Of a stretch of DNA of 64,000 nt, positions 55,596 through 64,000 are shown piece by piece. The stretch covers positions 1,643,310 to 1,707,309 of the forward strand of contig NC_014828.1 of NCBI RefSeq assembly GCF_000178115.2, in the 5' to 3' direction. Numbering within the stretch: the first letter of the stretch is position 1; every line of letters begins with the position of its first letter. A program made the position numbers and the translations under genes. A model generated the notes under the pieces. The model was not told the origin of the DNA. It did not search any database and worked only from the letters and a program-made list of their open reading frames with translations. Source of the DNA: Ethanoligenens harbinense YUAN-3 (GTDB taxonomy: Bacteria; Bacillota; Clostridia; Oscillospirales; Ethanoligenentaceae).

Positions 55596-56947
55596 ACCGC
55601 TGCATCCCCTTTCAGATAGCTCCAGACCGGGCTGTTCATACTCAGATTCAGTTCCTGCACGAAATTGACCGCGCCGTCGTACCCGGCCAGCGCGTGCTTG
55701 CGCTCATGGTTATGGTCAAGAAACGCGACCGCCAGCTTATAGCCGAGCGGGCGTTCCTTCACACCGCCCACCAGAACGTCCGCGTGTTTTTCACGCATAA
55801 ATTTTTCCAGTTCCGCCGGGTTGGCATCGTCGAGGATGACGGTGCCTTCGTCGGCCAGGCTGCGGATAACGTCGTATTCGTCCTTCTTACCGGTCTGCGT
55901 GCCGACCACCACCGTATCGATGCCCAGTTCCTTGAACTGCTTGAGCAGCGAGATGGCCTTATAGCCGCCGCCCACATAGATGGCGGCCTTGCGGCCTTCC
56001 AGAAGCGCACGGTATGGGGCGATTTTCTTTGCAGTCTCTTCGGATTTCCGCGCCGTGAACGCTTTGGCCCGCGCGATGATCTCGGGGTCTTTCAGCGCAT
56101 AGGCGATGCGCATCAGGGAATTGGTGGTGTCCTCAATGCCGAAGAAGCTCACCTTGAGGTTCGGGATACCGTACTTTTCCTCCATTTGTCTGGCCAGATA
56201 CATCATCGAGCCGGCGCACTGCACGATGTTGAGCGATGCGCGCGGCGCCTGCATCAATTCCTCGCAGGTGGCGTCGCCGGTGATCTTGGCCACAACCTTC
56301 ACGCCGATTTCCTTGAGGTAGCTGTTAATGATCCACATCTCGCCGGAAAGGTTAAAGTCGCCGAGCACATTGATGCCTTTGAGCTTCGGGCCTTCTTCGG
56401 CGCGGGACATGAGGTTGAGGATGGCGTTGCAGGCCAGTTTATATCCCGTGGACTTGCTGCCTGAAAAACCCGGGCTCTGGACCGGAATGCAGACGATGCC
56501 GTGCTTTTGTTCGGCCGCTTTGCAGATCGCCTGCACATCGTCCCCGATGACGCCCACGATACAGGTAGCATACACGAAGATGAATTTGGCGTGGTAGGTC
56601 GCGACGATCTCATCGATCGCGCCCGCCAGCTTTTTGCCGCCGCCGAAAATCACATCCTGTTCGCTCAGGTCGGTGGAAAACGCGTTGCGGTAATATTCCT
56701 TGTCACTGCTCAGGCTGCCGCGCAGGTCCCAGGTGTAGCTCGCGCAGCCGATCGGGCCGTGGATGATATGGAAGGCATCCGTGATAGGATTGAGCACCAC
56801 GCGCGCCCCGCAGTATACACAGGCGCGCTGGCTGACCGCGCCGGCCACACTGTTGCTTTCGCATTTGAACCCTTTTTTGCTCTCGCCGCTGACGCAAACG
56901 AAATCTTTGCGCTCATCAAGCACGTCGCTCATCATCATTTTTTTCAT
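55592..56947 (-). CDS. nifE: FeMo-co assembly scaffold NifE
   Basis: 451 residues from MKKMMMSDVLDER, with GGAGG nine bases upstream; the longer frame to 57175 is not coding. QRACVYCGARVVLNPITDAFHIIHGPIGCASYTWDLRG and VYATCIVGVIGDDV place it as NifE rather than NifD (no cofactor His). FSTDLSEQDVIFGGGKKL is also typical. Forms a heterotetramer with the NifN part of the next gene. Confidence 0.96.
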   Translation of the reverse strand: MKKMMMSDVLDERKDFVCVSGESKKGFKCESNSVAGAVSQRACVYCGARVVLNPITDAFHIIHGPIGCASYTWDLRGSLSSDKEYYRNAFSTDLSEQDVIFGGGKKLAGAIDEIVATYHAKFIFVYATCIVGVIGDDVQAICKAAEQKHGIVCIPVQSPGFSGSKSTGYKLACNAILNLMSRAEEGPKLKGINVLGDFNLSGEMWIINSYLKEIGVKVVAKITGDATCEELMQAPRASLNIVQCAGSMMYLARQMEEKYGIPNLKVSFFGIEDTTNSLMRIAYALKDPEIIARAKAFTARKSEETAKKIAPYRALLEGRKAAIYVGGGYKAISLLKQFKELGIDTVVVGTQTGKKDEYDVIRSLADEGTVILDDANPAELEKFMREKHADVLVGGVKERPLGYKLAVAFLDHNHERKHALAGYDGAVNFVQELNLSMNSPVWSYLKGDAAV

Positions 56948-57148
56948 ACTGACCATCCTCCAAAGAGCACGCATCAAAGGCTCAGGCGAAAAATTGTTGC
57001 ATTTTTTATTTATAGACTGTTTATGGAGCCGCGGCGTTTTGCCTCCGGCATTCCTTGTATTCAAAAGAAAAAAAGAAACAGAAACAAAACAGAAAAATGA
57101 GACGCGAGAATACGATCCGTTGACTTCTGCAACTTTTCTATAAAGCAC

Positions 57149-57180
57149 GTGCCGTATTTGCAGCATTGCAAACACGGCAC
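57149..57180 (-). promoter_or_regulatory. Stable hairpin between nifK and nifE
   Basis: GTGCCGTATTTGCA / TGCAAACACGGCAC (plus strand), 14-bp stem with one mismatch/wobble and four-base loop, 46 bases after nifK. No T-run follows. It may protect the nifHDK message and lower nifE expression. Confidence 0.7.
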
Positions 57181-57226
57181 AAAACCGCCCGTAAATCAGA
57201 TATTCGGGTATAAACGTGTGGGACGA

Positions 57227-58588
57227 TTACATGACCAGCTCAAGATCTTCATCGGCCGCGTCGCGGTCCTGACGATCCATCAGAGCGTTGGTGATCATCT
57301 CCATCAGGCGGATGGCGCCGCGATAGCCGACGATCGGGAAATAGTGGTGCACATAGCGGTCCAGGATCGGAAAGCCCACGCGCACGAACGGCACGTCTTC
57401 CGCACGGGCGATGTATTTGCCGTGGCTACCGCCCATCAGCAGATCCACCGGCTCGTTCTTCATCCACTGGTGCAGCTCGAACAGGTCGCCGGACTGCTTG
57501 TATTTGATGTCCACGTTGTACTTCTCGCAGATCGCTTTCATTGAGCGGTTGAAGTAGTTGCCCGGCGTGCCGGTAACGCAGAAGCGGGGGATCATGCCGA
57601 TGGAAGCAATGAACTCCGCCAGGCCCAGCACGGTGTCGGGATCGCCGAAGATGGCCACTTTCTTCTTATCGAAGTACGGATGCGCGTCGATCAGGATATC
57701 GACCAACTGGCCGCGCTCTTCTTCCAGCTCATACGGCACTTCGTTATGCGAATACTCCATAAGCGTGGTAACGTAGCGGTCGGTGGCTTCCAGACCGATC
57801 GGCAGACCGACCTGGGTGTACGGCACTTTGCATTTCTTTTCAAGGAAAGCCGCCGGCGTTTCCGTTGCAAAATGGCCGAACGCGAACGTGTGCTCGCAGT
57901 TGCCCGCGTCGATGATGTCTTCGACTTTGGTGCCGCCCTTGGGGAACATCTCATATTTGCCGGTCATCGGCGCATCAAACACGCCGCTGGTGTCGGGCAT
58001 CATGGTGAACGGCACGCCCATCAGGGTCGCAATGCGTTTGATTTCACGCATGTCACCGGGATCGATGAAACCGGGGATCAGCATCGCTTTGCCGTTTTTC
58101 ACGCCGGTGTTTTCCGCCAGGCAGTCAAAGAAGCCTTGAATCATATTGGCATAGCCCGTGATGTGGGAACCCACATAGCTCGGGGTATGCGTGTGGACCA
58201 CATAGTGGCCTTCCGGAATCGTGATCTGGGTGACATAGGTGCGGATATCGTCGCCGATGGTCTCGGAAAGGCAGGTGGTGTGCACGGCGATGATCTGCGG
58301 TTTGTAGATTTCAAAGATGTTGCGGATGGCCGTTTTGAGGTTGGAACCGCCGCCGAAAACGGACGCGCCTTCCGTGAAGGAACTGGTGGAAGCCATCGCG
58401 GGTTCTTTGAAGTGGCGGCTCAAAACGGTGCGGTGATATGAGCAGCAACCCTGCGAACCATGGCTGTGCGGCAGGCAACTGTGCACGCCAAGAGCCGCAT
58501 ACATGGCTCCTACCGGCTGGCAGGTCTTTGCAGGATTGATGCGGAGAGCTTCTCTCTCATAGATTTGTTTCGGGGTTGCATCCAGCAT
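57227..58588 (-). CDS. nifK: Nitrogenase MoFe protein beta chain
   Basis: 453 residues, short like the clostridial form and lacking the N-terminal extension of Azotobacter NifK. P-cluster cysteines are Cys 23 (AKTCQPVGA), Cys 48 (GSQGCCSY) and Cys 106 (HTTCLSETIGDD). Also PGNYFNRSMKAICEKYNVD and MGGSHGKYIAR. Overlaps the nifD stop by one base (TAATG). Half of the MoFe heterotetramer. Confidence 0.98.
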   Translation of the reverse strand: MLDATPKQIYEREALRINPAKTCQPVGAMYAALGVHSCLPHSHGSQGCCSYHRTVLSRHFKEPAMASTSSFTEGASVFGGGSNLKTAIRNIFEIYKPQIIAVHTTCLSETIGDDIRTYVTQITIPEGHYVVHTHTPSYVGSHITGYANMIQGFFDCLAENTGVKNGKAMLIPGFIDPGDMREIKRIATLMGVPFTMMPDTSGVFDAPMTGKYEMFPKGGTKVEDIIDAGNCEHTFAFGHFATETPAAFLEKKCKVPYTQVGLPIGLEATDRYVTTLMEYSHNEVPYELEEERGQLVDILIDAHPYFDKKKVAIFGDPDTVLGLAEFIASIGMIPRFCVTGTPGNYFNRSMKAICEKYNVDIKYKQSGDLFELHQWMKNEPVDLLMGGSHGKYIARAEDVPFVRVGFPILDRYVHHYFPIVGYRGAIRLMEMITNALMDRQDRDAADEDLELVM

Positions 58589-60180
58589 TATTTCTGCCCT
58601 CCAAGCACTTCACCGACAAGCATCGGATTTTTCTTCCAAGGCGCCTCGACAAGCGTCCAGGTGGGGGTGTGGACACCCATATCCACATCGCGCGCGAAGT
58701 TCAGCGCGCCGTTGAAGCCGGCATACGGACCGCTGTAATCATAGGAATGCAGCTGACGGGACAAGGTGCCGTTCTTCTGAGCGACGAATTTGTCCTTGAT
58801 ACCGGAGAAGAAAATGTCCGGCTTCAGTTTTTCCAGCAGCATTTCGGTTTCGTAATGGTTCAGGTCATCGATTGCCACGTTGCCGTCCTTCATGTCATAG
58901 AACATACCGTTATAGTAGTCCAGTTCCATTTCCTTGGACAGCTCTTCGGCTTTCTCCTTGGGGATATACATATGATAGTTCTTTTCATCCGGCTCAACCG
59001 TGATGGACTCGATGTTTTTGCTGTCGGCGTCCTCTTTCACGAAGGGCAGTACCTTGCGGCCCTCGTAATCTTCGCGGTGGCCGAACTCATAGCCCGCCAG
59101 AATGGTGCTGATACCCAGATCGTTAAGCAGAATCTGATAGTGATGGGAGCGCGAACCGCCGACATACAGCGCGGCAGTGCGGCCCTTCAGGCGCTCTTTG
59201 TGGGCATTGAACTGATCCTCGATCAGCGCGAACTCTTCCGCGATTACCTGTTCGGTGCGCTCGATCAGCTCGGGATCACCAAAGAATTTCGCCATGTTGC
59301 GCAGCGATTCCATGGTGCCTTTAAGGCCGATGAAGTTGATTTTCATCCAGCGCACGCCATATTTGGTCTCGATCATCTCGGCGATATAGTTGATGGAACG
59401 ATGGCACTGCACGATACTGAGTTCCGCGCGGTTGGCGTTGCGCATGTCGTCGACGCTGGCATCACCCGTGTAGGTACAGACAATGTCATAGCCGATCTTG
59501 TTCAGAATGCGCTCGATCTCCCACGCATCGCCGCCGATGTTGTACTCACCGAGGATGTTGATGGGATATTTGCCCATCTTGCGTTCCTCGCCGGTACCGA
59601 CTATATATTTGACGAACTGGTTGTTGGCGATATGGTGACCGGCCGACTGGCTGACGCCCTTATATCCTTCGCAGCTGAACGCCACGCACTGGACGCCGAG
59701 CCGTTTCTGGGCGGCGGCGGCCACGGCGTTGATATCGTCACCAATCAGACCGACCGGGCAGGTAGCCGTGATGAAAACCGCTCTCGGATGGAAGATTTCC
59801 ACCGCTTCGTCAATGGCTTTCGCCAGCTTGTTGACACCGCCGAACACGATGTCACTTTCCTGCATATCCGTAGAGAAGGAATACGGAATCAGATCCAAAC
59901 CATTGGAGCCCGGACGCGCCTTATTGCGGCGCGTCAGCCAAGAATAGTAACCGCAGCCGATCGGGCCGTGGGTAATCAGAACAATGTCCTTGATCGGCCC
60001 GAGAACCACGCCTTTGCATCCGGCATAGCAGCAGCCGCGGCTGGTGATGATACCCGGAACTGTACGGCGGTTGGCCTCAATGGGGTTATCCTCGCCTTCC
60101 AGTTCCACGATATGATCTTTACGATTTTTGAAAACCTTGGCGGGATACCCCTCCAGGATTGTATCACGAAAATTTGCCAT
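58588..60180 (-). CDS. nifD: Nitrogenase MoFe protein alpha chain
   Basis: 530 residues with the 50-residue clostridial insertion near 380-430. P-cluster Cys 50, 76 and 141; FeMo-co ligands Cys 259 (VQCHRSINYIAEM) and His 478 (RQLHSYDYSGPY); the substrate-site Gln 178 and His 182 (SQSAGHHIAN) are all present. These residues and the C. pasteurianum-like sequence mark a Mo enzyme rather than VnfD or AnfD, and there is no delta-subunit gene. Confidence 0.98.
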   Translation of the reverse strand: MANFRDTILEGYPAKVFKNRKDHIVELEGEDNPIEANRRTVPGIITSRGCCYAGCKGVVLGPIKDIVLITHGPIGCGYYSWLTRRNKARPGSNGLDLIPYSFSTDMQESDIVFGGVNKLAKAIDEAVEIFHPRAVFITATCPVGLIGDDINAVAAAAQKRLGVQCVAFSCEGYKGVSQSAGHHIANNQFVKYIVGTGEERKMGKYPINILGEYNIGGDAWEIERILNKIGYDIVCTYTGDASVDDMRNANRAELSIVQCHRSINYIAEMIETKYGVRWMKINFIGLKGTMESLRNMAKFFGDPELIERTEQVIAEEFALIEDQFNAHKERLKGRTAALYVGGSRSHHYQILLNDLGISTILAGYEFGHREDYEGRKVLPFVKEDADSKNIESITVEPDEKNYHMYIPKEKAEELSKEMELDYYNGMFYDMKDGNVAIDDLNHYETEMLLEKLKPDIFFSGIKDKFVAQKNGTLSRQLHSYDYSGPYAGFNGALNFARDVDMGVHTPTWTLVEAPWKKNPMLVGEVLGGQK

Positions 60181-60193
60181 GCAAGTTCACCTC

Positions 60194-60574
60194 TTAAACA
60201 ACCGCCTCGCCGGATTCACCGGTACGAACCTGGAATGCCTCCGCAACCGGCAGGATAAAGATCTTGCCGTCGCCGGGATGACCGGTGGAATTGGCCCGGA
60301 TGATCGCATCCACCGCTCTCTGGACATCGTCGTCATGCACGATCAGGTCGATCAGACGTTTCGGAACGAGCCGATGCGCTTCCGAAATCTCTTCCGCCAG
60401 AACGGCATCCACGTTGCCCTGCGCTTCTTCCTCGGCCACAAGCTCAAAGCTGACTTTAGCTTTGCCGCGGCCCATCACCTTGTAGCCGGTGAAGGACGGA
60501 AAGTTTTCTTCCAATAAAGCCTGTTTGGTTTCACCGATTTTGTTGAGCCGGATCACTGCCATAATTTCTTTCAT
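60194..60574 (-). CDS. nifI2: PII-like nitrogenase regulator NifI2
   Basis: 126 residues from MKEIMAVIRLNKIGETKQALLE; the upstream frame to 60688 overlaps nifI1 and is not used. The longer T-loop region (SFELVAEEEAQGNVDAVLAEEISEAHRLVPKR) and GDGKIFILPVAEAFQVRTGE are NifI2 features. With NifI1 it binds NifDK in nitrogen excess and is released by 2-oxoglutarate (known from methanogens). Lies 13 bases before nifD. Confidence 0.95.
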   Translation of the reverse strand: MKEIMAVIRLNKIGETKQALLEENFPSFTGYKVMGRGKAKVSFELVAEEEAQGNVDAVLAEEISEAHRLVPKRLIDLIVHDDDVQRAVDAIIRANSTGHPGDGKIFILPVAEAFQVRTGESGEAVV

Positions 60575-60587
60575 AGCAATCCCCCGC

Positions 60588-60914
60588 TTACAGTTCTTTG
60601 GTGGCAGAACTGACGGTATAGGCCTCTTCGACCGGGCAGATGAAAATCTTGCCGTCACCGAACGCGCCCTTTTCGCCGGTCTTGGCATTTTTCATGATCA
60701 GTTTGACCAGATCGTCTTTGTCCTCATCCTGAATCACGAAAAGCAGGAGCGTTTTCGGCAGCTCATCATAATATACATCGCCGACGCGCACACCGCGCTG
60801 TTTGCCGCGGCCCGCCACATCGATCTTGGTGACCGACGGGAAACCCGCATCGGCCAGCTCCGACAAAACAACGCCAACCTTTTCGGGTCTGACAATAGCT
60901 TTTACCATTAACAT
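60588..60914 (-). CDS. nifI1: PII-like nitrogenase regulator NifI1
   Basis: 108 residues from MLMVKAIVRPEKVGVVLSELADAGFPSVTKIDVAGRGKQRGV, with AAGGTG nine bases before the ATG; GTG at 60926 is less likely. GDVYYDELPKTLLLFVIQDE is the T-loop/B-loop region and GDGKIFICPVEEAYTVSS the C-loop. Between nifH and nifI2, the conserved order of archaeal and clostridial nif operons. Confidence 0.95.
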   Translation of the reverse strand: MLMVKAIVRPEKVGVVLSELADAGFPSVTKIDVAGRGKQRGVRVGDVYYDELPKTLLLFVIQDEDKDDLVKLIMKNAKTGEKGAFGDGKIFICPVEEAYTVSSATKEL

Positions 60915-60975
60915 ACCACACAGCACCTTTCGCAGTTTCCCATTTTAAAATAAGACCGCTTCTTTAAGGTAATCC

Positions 60976-60995
60976 GCGAAGTGACCGCACTCCGC
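60976..60995 (-). promoter_or_regulatory. Hairpin between nifH and nifI1
   Basis: GCGAAGTG / CACTCCGC (plus strand) with a four-base loop and one G-U pair, 33 bases after nifH. No T-run. Possibly a processing site explaining higher nifH than nifDK levels. Confidence 0.5.
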
Positions 60996-61027
60996 TTCTG
61001 TTGCCCCCTGCCACGGGAAACCGGTCA

Positions 61028-61882
<855 letters not shown>

Positions 61883-61884
61883 TT

Positions 61885-61926
61885 ATAAAAAAAGTCATTG
61901 ACCGCTCTGAGAGCTATCAATGACTT
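61885..61926 (-). terminator. Intrinsic terminator/attenuator just before nifH
   Basis: On the minus strand AAGTCATTGA pairs with TCAATGACTT (10 bp, 61892-61926) with an inner GCT/AGC pair, followed by seven T (61885-61891). It lies 33-74 bases before the nifH start and 20 bases before the AGGAGG. No promoter fits between, so nifH must be read through it. Confidence 0.85.
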
Positions 61927-62122
61927 CTTTGTCTGAATAAAACTGGCCGCCATGTTCCACCGTGTGGAAGATGCGCTGGATTTTTTCGATGAATTCAGAA
62001 TACACGATTTCCCCACGAAATGCAATACCTTTTTTTGCAACAACAAAAAGTTTATGCAATTTTACGCATACCACAATACGGTCCGTCGTTTTTTGGGCAT
62101 TATGCAACACAAAATGAATCAT
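61895..62122 (-). CDS. 75-codon ORF in the nifH leader that runs through the terminator
   Basis: ATG at 62122 (GCAGG directly upstream; a TTG eight codons earlier is possible). The product has plausible composition, with an alternating strand (RIVVCVKLHKLFVVAKKGIAF), a helix (YSEFIEKIQRIFHTVEH) and a tail FYSDKEVIDSSQSGQ. Its stop lies in the 3' arm of the terminator hairpin, so a translating ribosome would cover the stem. I do not recognise a family; it may be a leader peptide. Confidence 0.5.
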   Translation of the reverse strand: MIHFVLHNAQKTTDRIVVCVKLHKLFVVAKKGIAFRGEIVYSEFIEKIQRIFHTVEHGGQFYSDKEVIDSSQSGQ

Positions 62123-62228
62123 CCTGCATGCCAAACTGCATAACAAGAGGAAACGGCCCCCATATTCCGAAATGGAAGCATCCGTTTGAGTCAGGCCACG
62201 CCGAAATTCCGCTGCCGTTTTTATATCG

Positions 62229-62315
62229 TTACAATCCGACAGAAGCTTTTAGAATCTTTAACACATCCGCAAAACATCTCTGCTCATTGCGGAAATGTCT
62301 TATTTGAAGATCCAT
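62229..62315 (-). CDS. Possible 28-codon leader ORF
   Basis: ATG at 62315 with GAGG eight bases upstream; the product begins MDLQIRHFRNEQRCFADVL and ends before the 75-codon ORF. Nothing else supports it. Confidence 0.25.
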   Translation of the reverse strand: MDLQIRHFRNEQRCFADVLKILKASVGL

Positions 62316-62530
62316 CGTCCAAGCCTCGCCCGCATAGGGCGGTTTTTGATGTTTCAAGCGGGAAAGCGCCCGAAACCGTTGTGAAAACGAAAGCAAAACG
62401 CCGACGCCCTGCGCACCGGTTTGGGGCACCTTTATACAGTATATACCTTTCTACGCGTGTATGCGAGCGCGCAAATGACAGCGATGCCGGAAAAGACGGG
62501 CGGCGTAGGCAACGCGCCCCTTTTATCCGC

Positions 62531-62559
62531 AAAAAAATTCCGCGGCTCTCGCCGCGGAA
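62531..62559 (-). terminator. Upstream terminator in the nif leader
   Basis: Minus-strand TTCCGCGG / CCGCGGAA stem with CGAGAG loop, followed by seven T (62531-62537). It lies about 130 bases after the likely transcription start from the promoter at 62693, so it defines a short RNA or first attenuation step. Confidence 0.8.
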
Positions 62560-62692
62560 AAAGAAAGGCAGATAACTGTGTTGGCAGGGCAATGATGCAA
62601 AAACAGAAAAAGCTATTGGCAGACACGAAACGGTATATAATATTTCATACGTGCAATATCATAGATATAATAGTATCGTTTCGTCTATTTAC

Positions 62693-62721
62693 ATTATATA
62701 TTATCACGTTATAAAATGCAA
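62693..62721 (-). promoter_or_regulatory. Candidate nif promoter
   Basis: Minus-strand TTGCAT (62716-62721) and TATAAT (62693-62698) with a 17-bp spacer in a strongly AT-rich stretch. The spacer contains TATAACG, one half of a ModE-type palindrome. The inverted octamers ACGAAACG/CGTTTCGT flank the region just downstream. No -24/-12 (SigL) element with correct spacing was found. Confidence 0.6.
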
Positions 62722-62871
62722 GCGCAAATCAAAAAAGAATTGCATATTTTCAGGCAGCCGATCTGGTAAGCGAAACAGATGAGCCTGAAAGAACGCCGCG
62801 CACGCGAATAAGCATCTTCCAGCAACGGTTCGGGCTGCTGTGGACAACCGGATGCTCCGTACTTCTCTGCC

Positions 62872-63726
62872 TCACAAAATGGGACCGACATCCACCGCCT
62901 GCCCCGCCATAGGCGCCTTTTCCGGATAAGGCGGGCAGGGGCAATCGGAAATGAGAGGGACACAAGCAGCCACAGAGGAACCGCCGTCCCCGTTCAGGGT
63001 CCCGATCCGCACGCGCACACCATAAGCGGACATCATGTTCTGCTCGGTGACGACCTCCGCCGCCGTGCCGATCTGAAACCGGCTGCCGCGCTGCATCAGC
63101 GCCACTTTGGCCGAGCAGAGGAACGCGTGGTCCGGGAAATGCGAGGTCATGATGACACAAAGCCCCTCCCGTGCCAGGCGGTTGACCTGCTCCAGCACAC
63201 GGATCTGATTGCCAAAATCAAGATTGGATGTCGGCTCATCCATGATGAGGATTTTGGGCTGCTGTGTCAGCGCGCGGGCGATGAGCACCATTTGGCGCTC
63301 ACCGCCGCTGATTTCCGTATAGATACGCTCCTGCAAAAAGCCGACACCCAGGCGCTCCAGGGATTCCCGCGCGATGGCCAAATCCGCCTTGGTCGGCGAG
63401 GCGAACGTTCCAAGATGCGCCGTACGTCCCATCGTCACCACATCCAGCACCGTGAACGGGAAAGGAGGCGTATGGGCCTGCGGCACATACCCGACCGCTT
63501 TGGCAAACGCCTTGCGCGGCCACTGCGAAACATCCTCCCCGTCCAGCAGAATCCGCCCGCCTTGCAATTTCAAAAAACCCAGGATCGTTTTAAACAGGGT
63601 GGTCTTGCCCACACCGTTCGGGCCGAGCAGACAGAGCACCTCGCCCGAAACGGCCGACAACGACAGATCGCGGACGACGGTCTTCTCTCCATATCCGCAG
63701 GAAACATGCTGCAATTCCAAAATCAT
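62872..63726 (-). CDS. ABC importer ATPase (FepC/BtuD/MolC type)
   Basis: 284 residues from MILELQHVSCGYGEKT with GGGAGG ten bases upstream. Walker A LGPNGVGKTTLFKTIL, Q-loop YVPQAHTPPFPFTVLDVV, signature EISGGERQMVLIARAL, Walker B ILIMDEPTSNLD and switch His TSHFPDHA. The class imports Fe-siderophores, cobalamin or, in MolBC, molybdate. Beside nif a Mo or Fe role is tempting. No intact permease or binding-protein gene is seen. The C-terminal 40 residues are unusual (CPCPPYPEKAPMAGQ). Confidence 0.88.
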   Translation of the reverse strand: MILELQHVSCGYGEKTVVRDLSLSAVSGEVLCLLGPNGVGKTTLFKTILGFLKLQGGRILLDGEDVSQWPRKAFAKAVGYVPQAHTPPFPFTVLDVVTMGRTAHLGTFASPTKADLAIARESLERLGVGFLQERIYTEISGGERQMVLIARALTQQPKILIMDEPTSNLDFGNQIRVLEQVNRLAREGLCVIMTSHFPDHAFLCSAKVALMQRGSRFQIGTAAEVVTEQNMMSAYGVRVRIGTLNGDGGSSVAACVPLISDCPCPPYPEKAPMAGQAVDVGPIL

Positions 63727-64000
63727 GAAAACCGTGCCCTCCCCTTCCGCTACACAAACATGCAAAGCGATGCGCCGATGATGGCTGCAAGAACAGCCCG
63801 GCGGGTTCTCCGCCGCAAGACCGTATGCGCCGCCACACCAAAGCCGTGCCGCAAGCAGGACACGGGCATCCGTATGATACGGCCGCGCTCCGCCGGCAGT
63901 AGAGCAGCCCCCACCGGCCGACGATCGGCATGGACTTTTGGCGCATATGCAGTTTTCTTCCTATTTAATATAACGTGAAGTGCTGTTTTAATTCGTTATA
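63727..64000. other. No intact gene; possible decayed permease end and ModE-like half sites
   Basis: One minus-strand frame ending at a TAG about 30 bases before the ATPase start reads PVSCLRHGFGVAAHTVLR and then AVLAAIIGASLCMF, slightly like the end of FecCD permeases, but the frame closes near the window edge and the match is weak. TATAACG (63969-63975) and CGTTATA (63994-64000) are close to the edge. Confidence 0.35.

Noticed and set aside
49710-60180. Fe-only or V nitrogenase
   Set aside because: NifD carries Mo-type motifs and the clostridial insertion, and no delta-subunit gene (anfG/vnfG) is present.
58576-60258. 560-codon plus-strand ORF opposite nifD
   Set aside because: nifD is certain; the opposite frame has no recognisable motif.
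61927-61975. T-box-like motif (GGTGGAACATGGCGG on the minus strand) upstream of the nifH terminator
   Set aside because: It only loosely matches the T-box consensus and the terminator arm has no complementary segment that could form the antiterminator.
61885-61990. ANTAR-type double hexaloop antiterminator
   Set aside because: I could not find two stems with A..G.. hexaloops; the upstream TTCCAC/GTGGAA stem has a three-base loop.
62577-62600. SigL (-24/-12) promoter TTGGCAG...ATGCA
   Set aside because: The GG and GC elements are 12 rather than 10 bases apart and the orientation points away from nifH.

Overview
The window looks like part of a Gram-positive, spore-forming, anaerobic member of the Clostridia with a fairly high GC content. 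My guess is the Ruminococcaceae/Oscillospiraceae side; this is inference. The signs are spmA/spmB, an AbrB-type regulator, PASTA-domain and low-molecular-mass penicillin-binding proteins, strong Shine-Dalgarno sequences, and a nitrogenase cluster with the Clostridium pasteurianum layout (nifH-nifI1-nifI2-nifD-nifK-nifE-nifN-B fusion, split nifV, thioredoxin-like 2Fe-2S ferredoxin). No rRNA, tRNA, CRISPR array or insertion sequence was recognised.

Layout. 1-3.9 kb is a more AT-rich accessory stretch: an MFS fragment, a MerR/carboxymuconolactone decarboxylase-like divergent pair with a 19-bp-spacer operator promoter, a TetR/TSUP-permease operon with a palindrome filling the promoter spacer, and two very small genes. 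3.9-24.1 kb is housekeeping: cell-wall enzymes, RNA methyltransferases, uvrA, uvrB, radC, a pseudouridine synthase, a flippase-like protein, DedA, and pyrB carrying a PyrI-like zinc tail. 24.2-39.6 kb is a surface-polysaccharide locus: dTDP-rhamnose synthesis (rfbA, B, C, D), a Wzm/Wzt-type ABC exporter, six glycosyltransferase genes and a pair of SMR-type small transporters. 39.9-44.3 kb holds trmL and the glycolytic run pgk-tpiA-gpmI. 44.5-48.7 kb holds spmAB, an AbrB-like gene, tadA, a CPBP protease, a Cys-rich mini-protein and rpmB. 48.7-61.9 kb is the nitrogenase operon on the minus strand, closed by a perfect 26-bp stem terminator shared with rpmB. 61.9-62.9 kb is its long leader, and 62.9-63.7 kb an ABC ATPase of the iron-chelate/cobalamin/molybdate type.

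How the parts fit. NifH, NifD and NifK form Mo-type nitrogenase. NifE, NifN-B and the split homocitrate synthase build FeMo-co. NifI1/NifI2 are PII-like proteins that switch activity with nitrogen status, and the ferredoxin is the likely partner of the MoFe protein. An AnfO-like protein and a MORN-like repeat protein end the operon although no Fe-only nitrogenase genes are visible.

The most interesting signal is the nifH leader. A strong intrinsic terminator sits about 33 bases before nifH with no room for a promoter after it. A 75-codon ORF runs through that hairpin and stops inside its 3' arm. A second terminator lies further upstream, just after the best promoter candidate. This suggests that nif expression is controlled by termination/antitermination.
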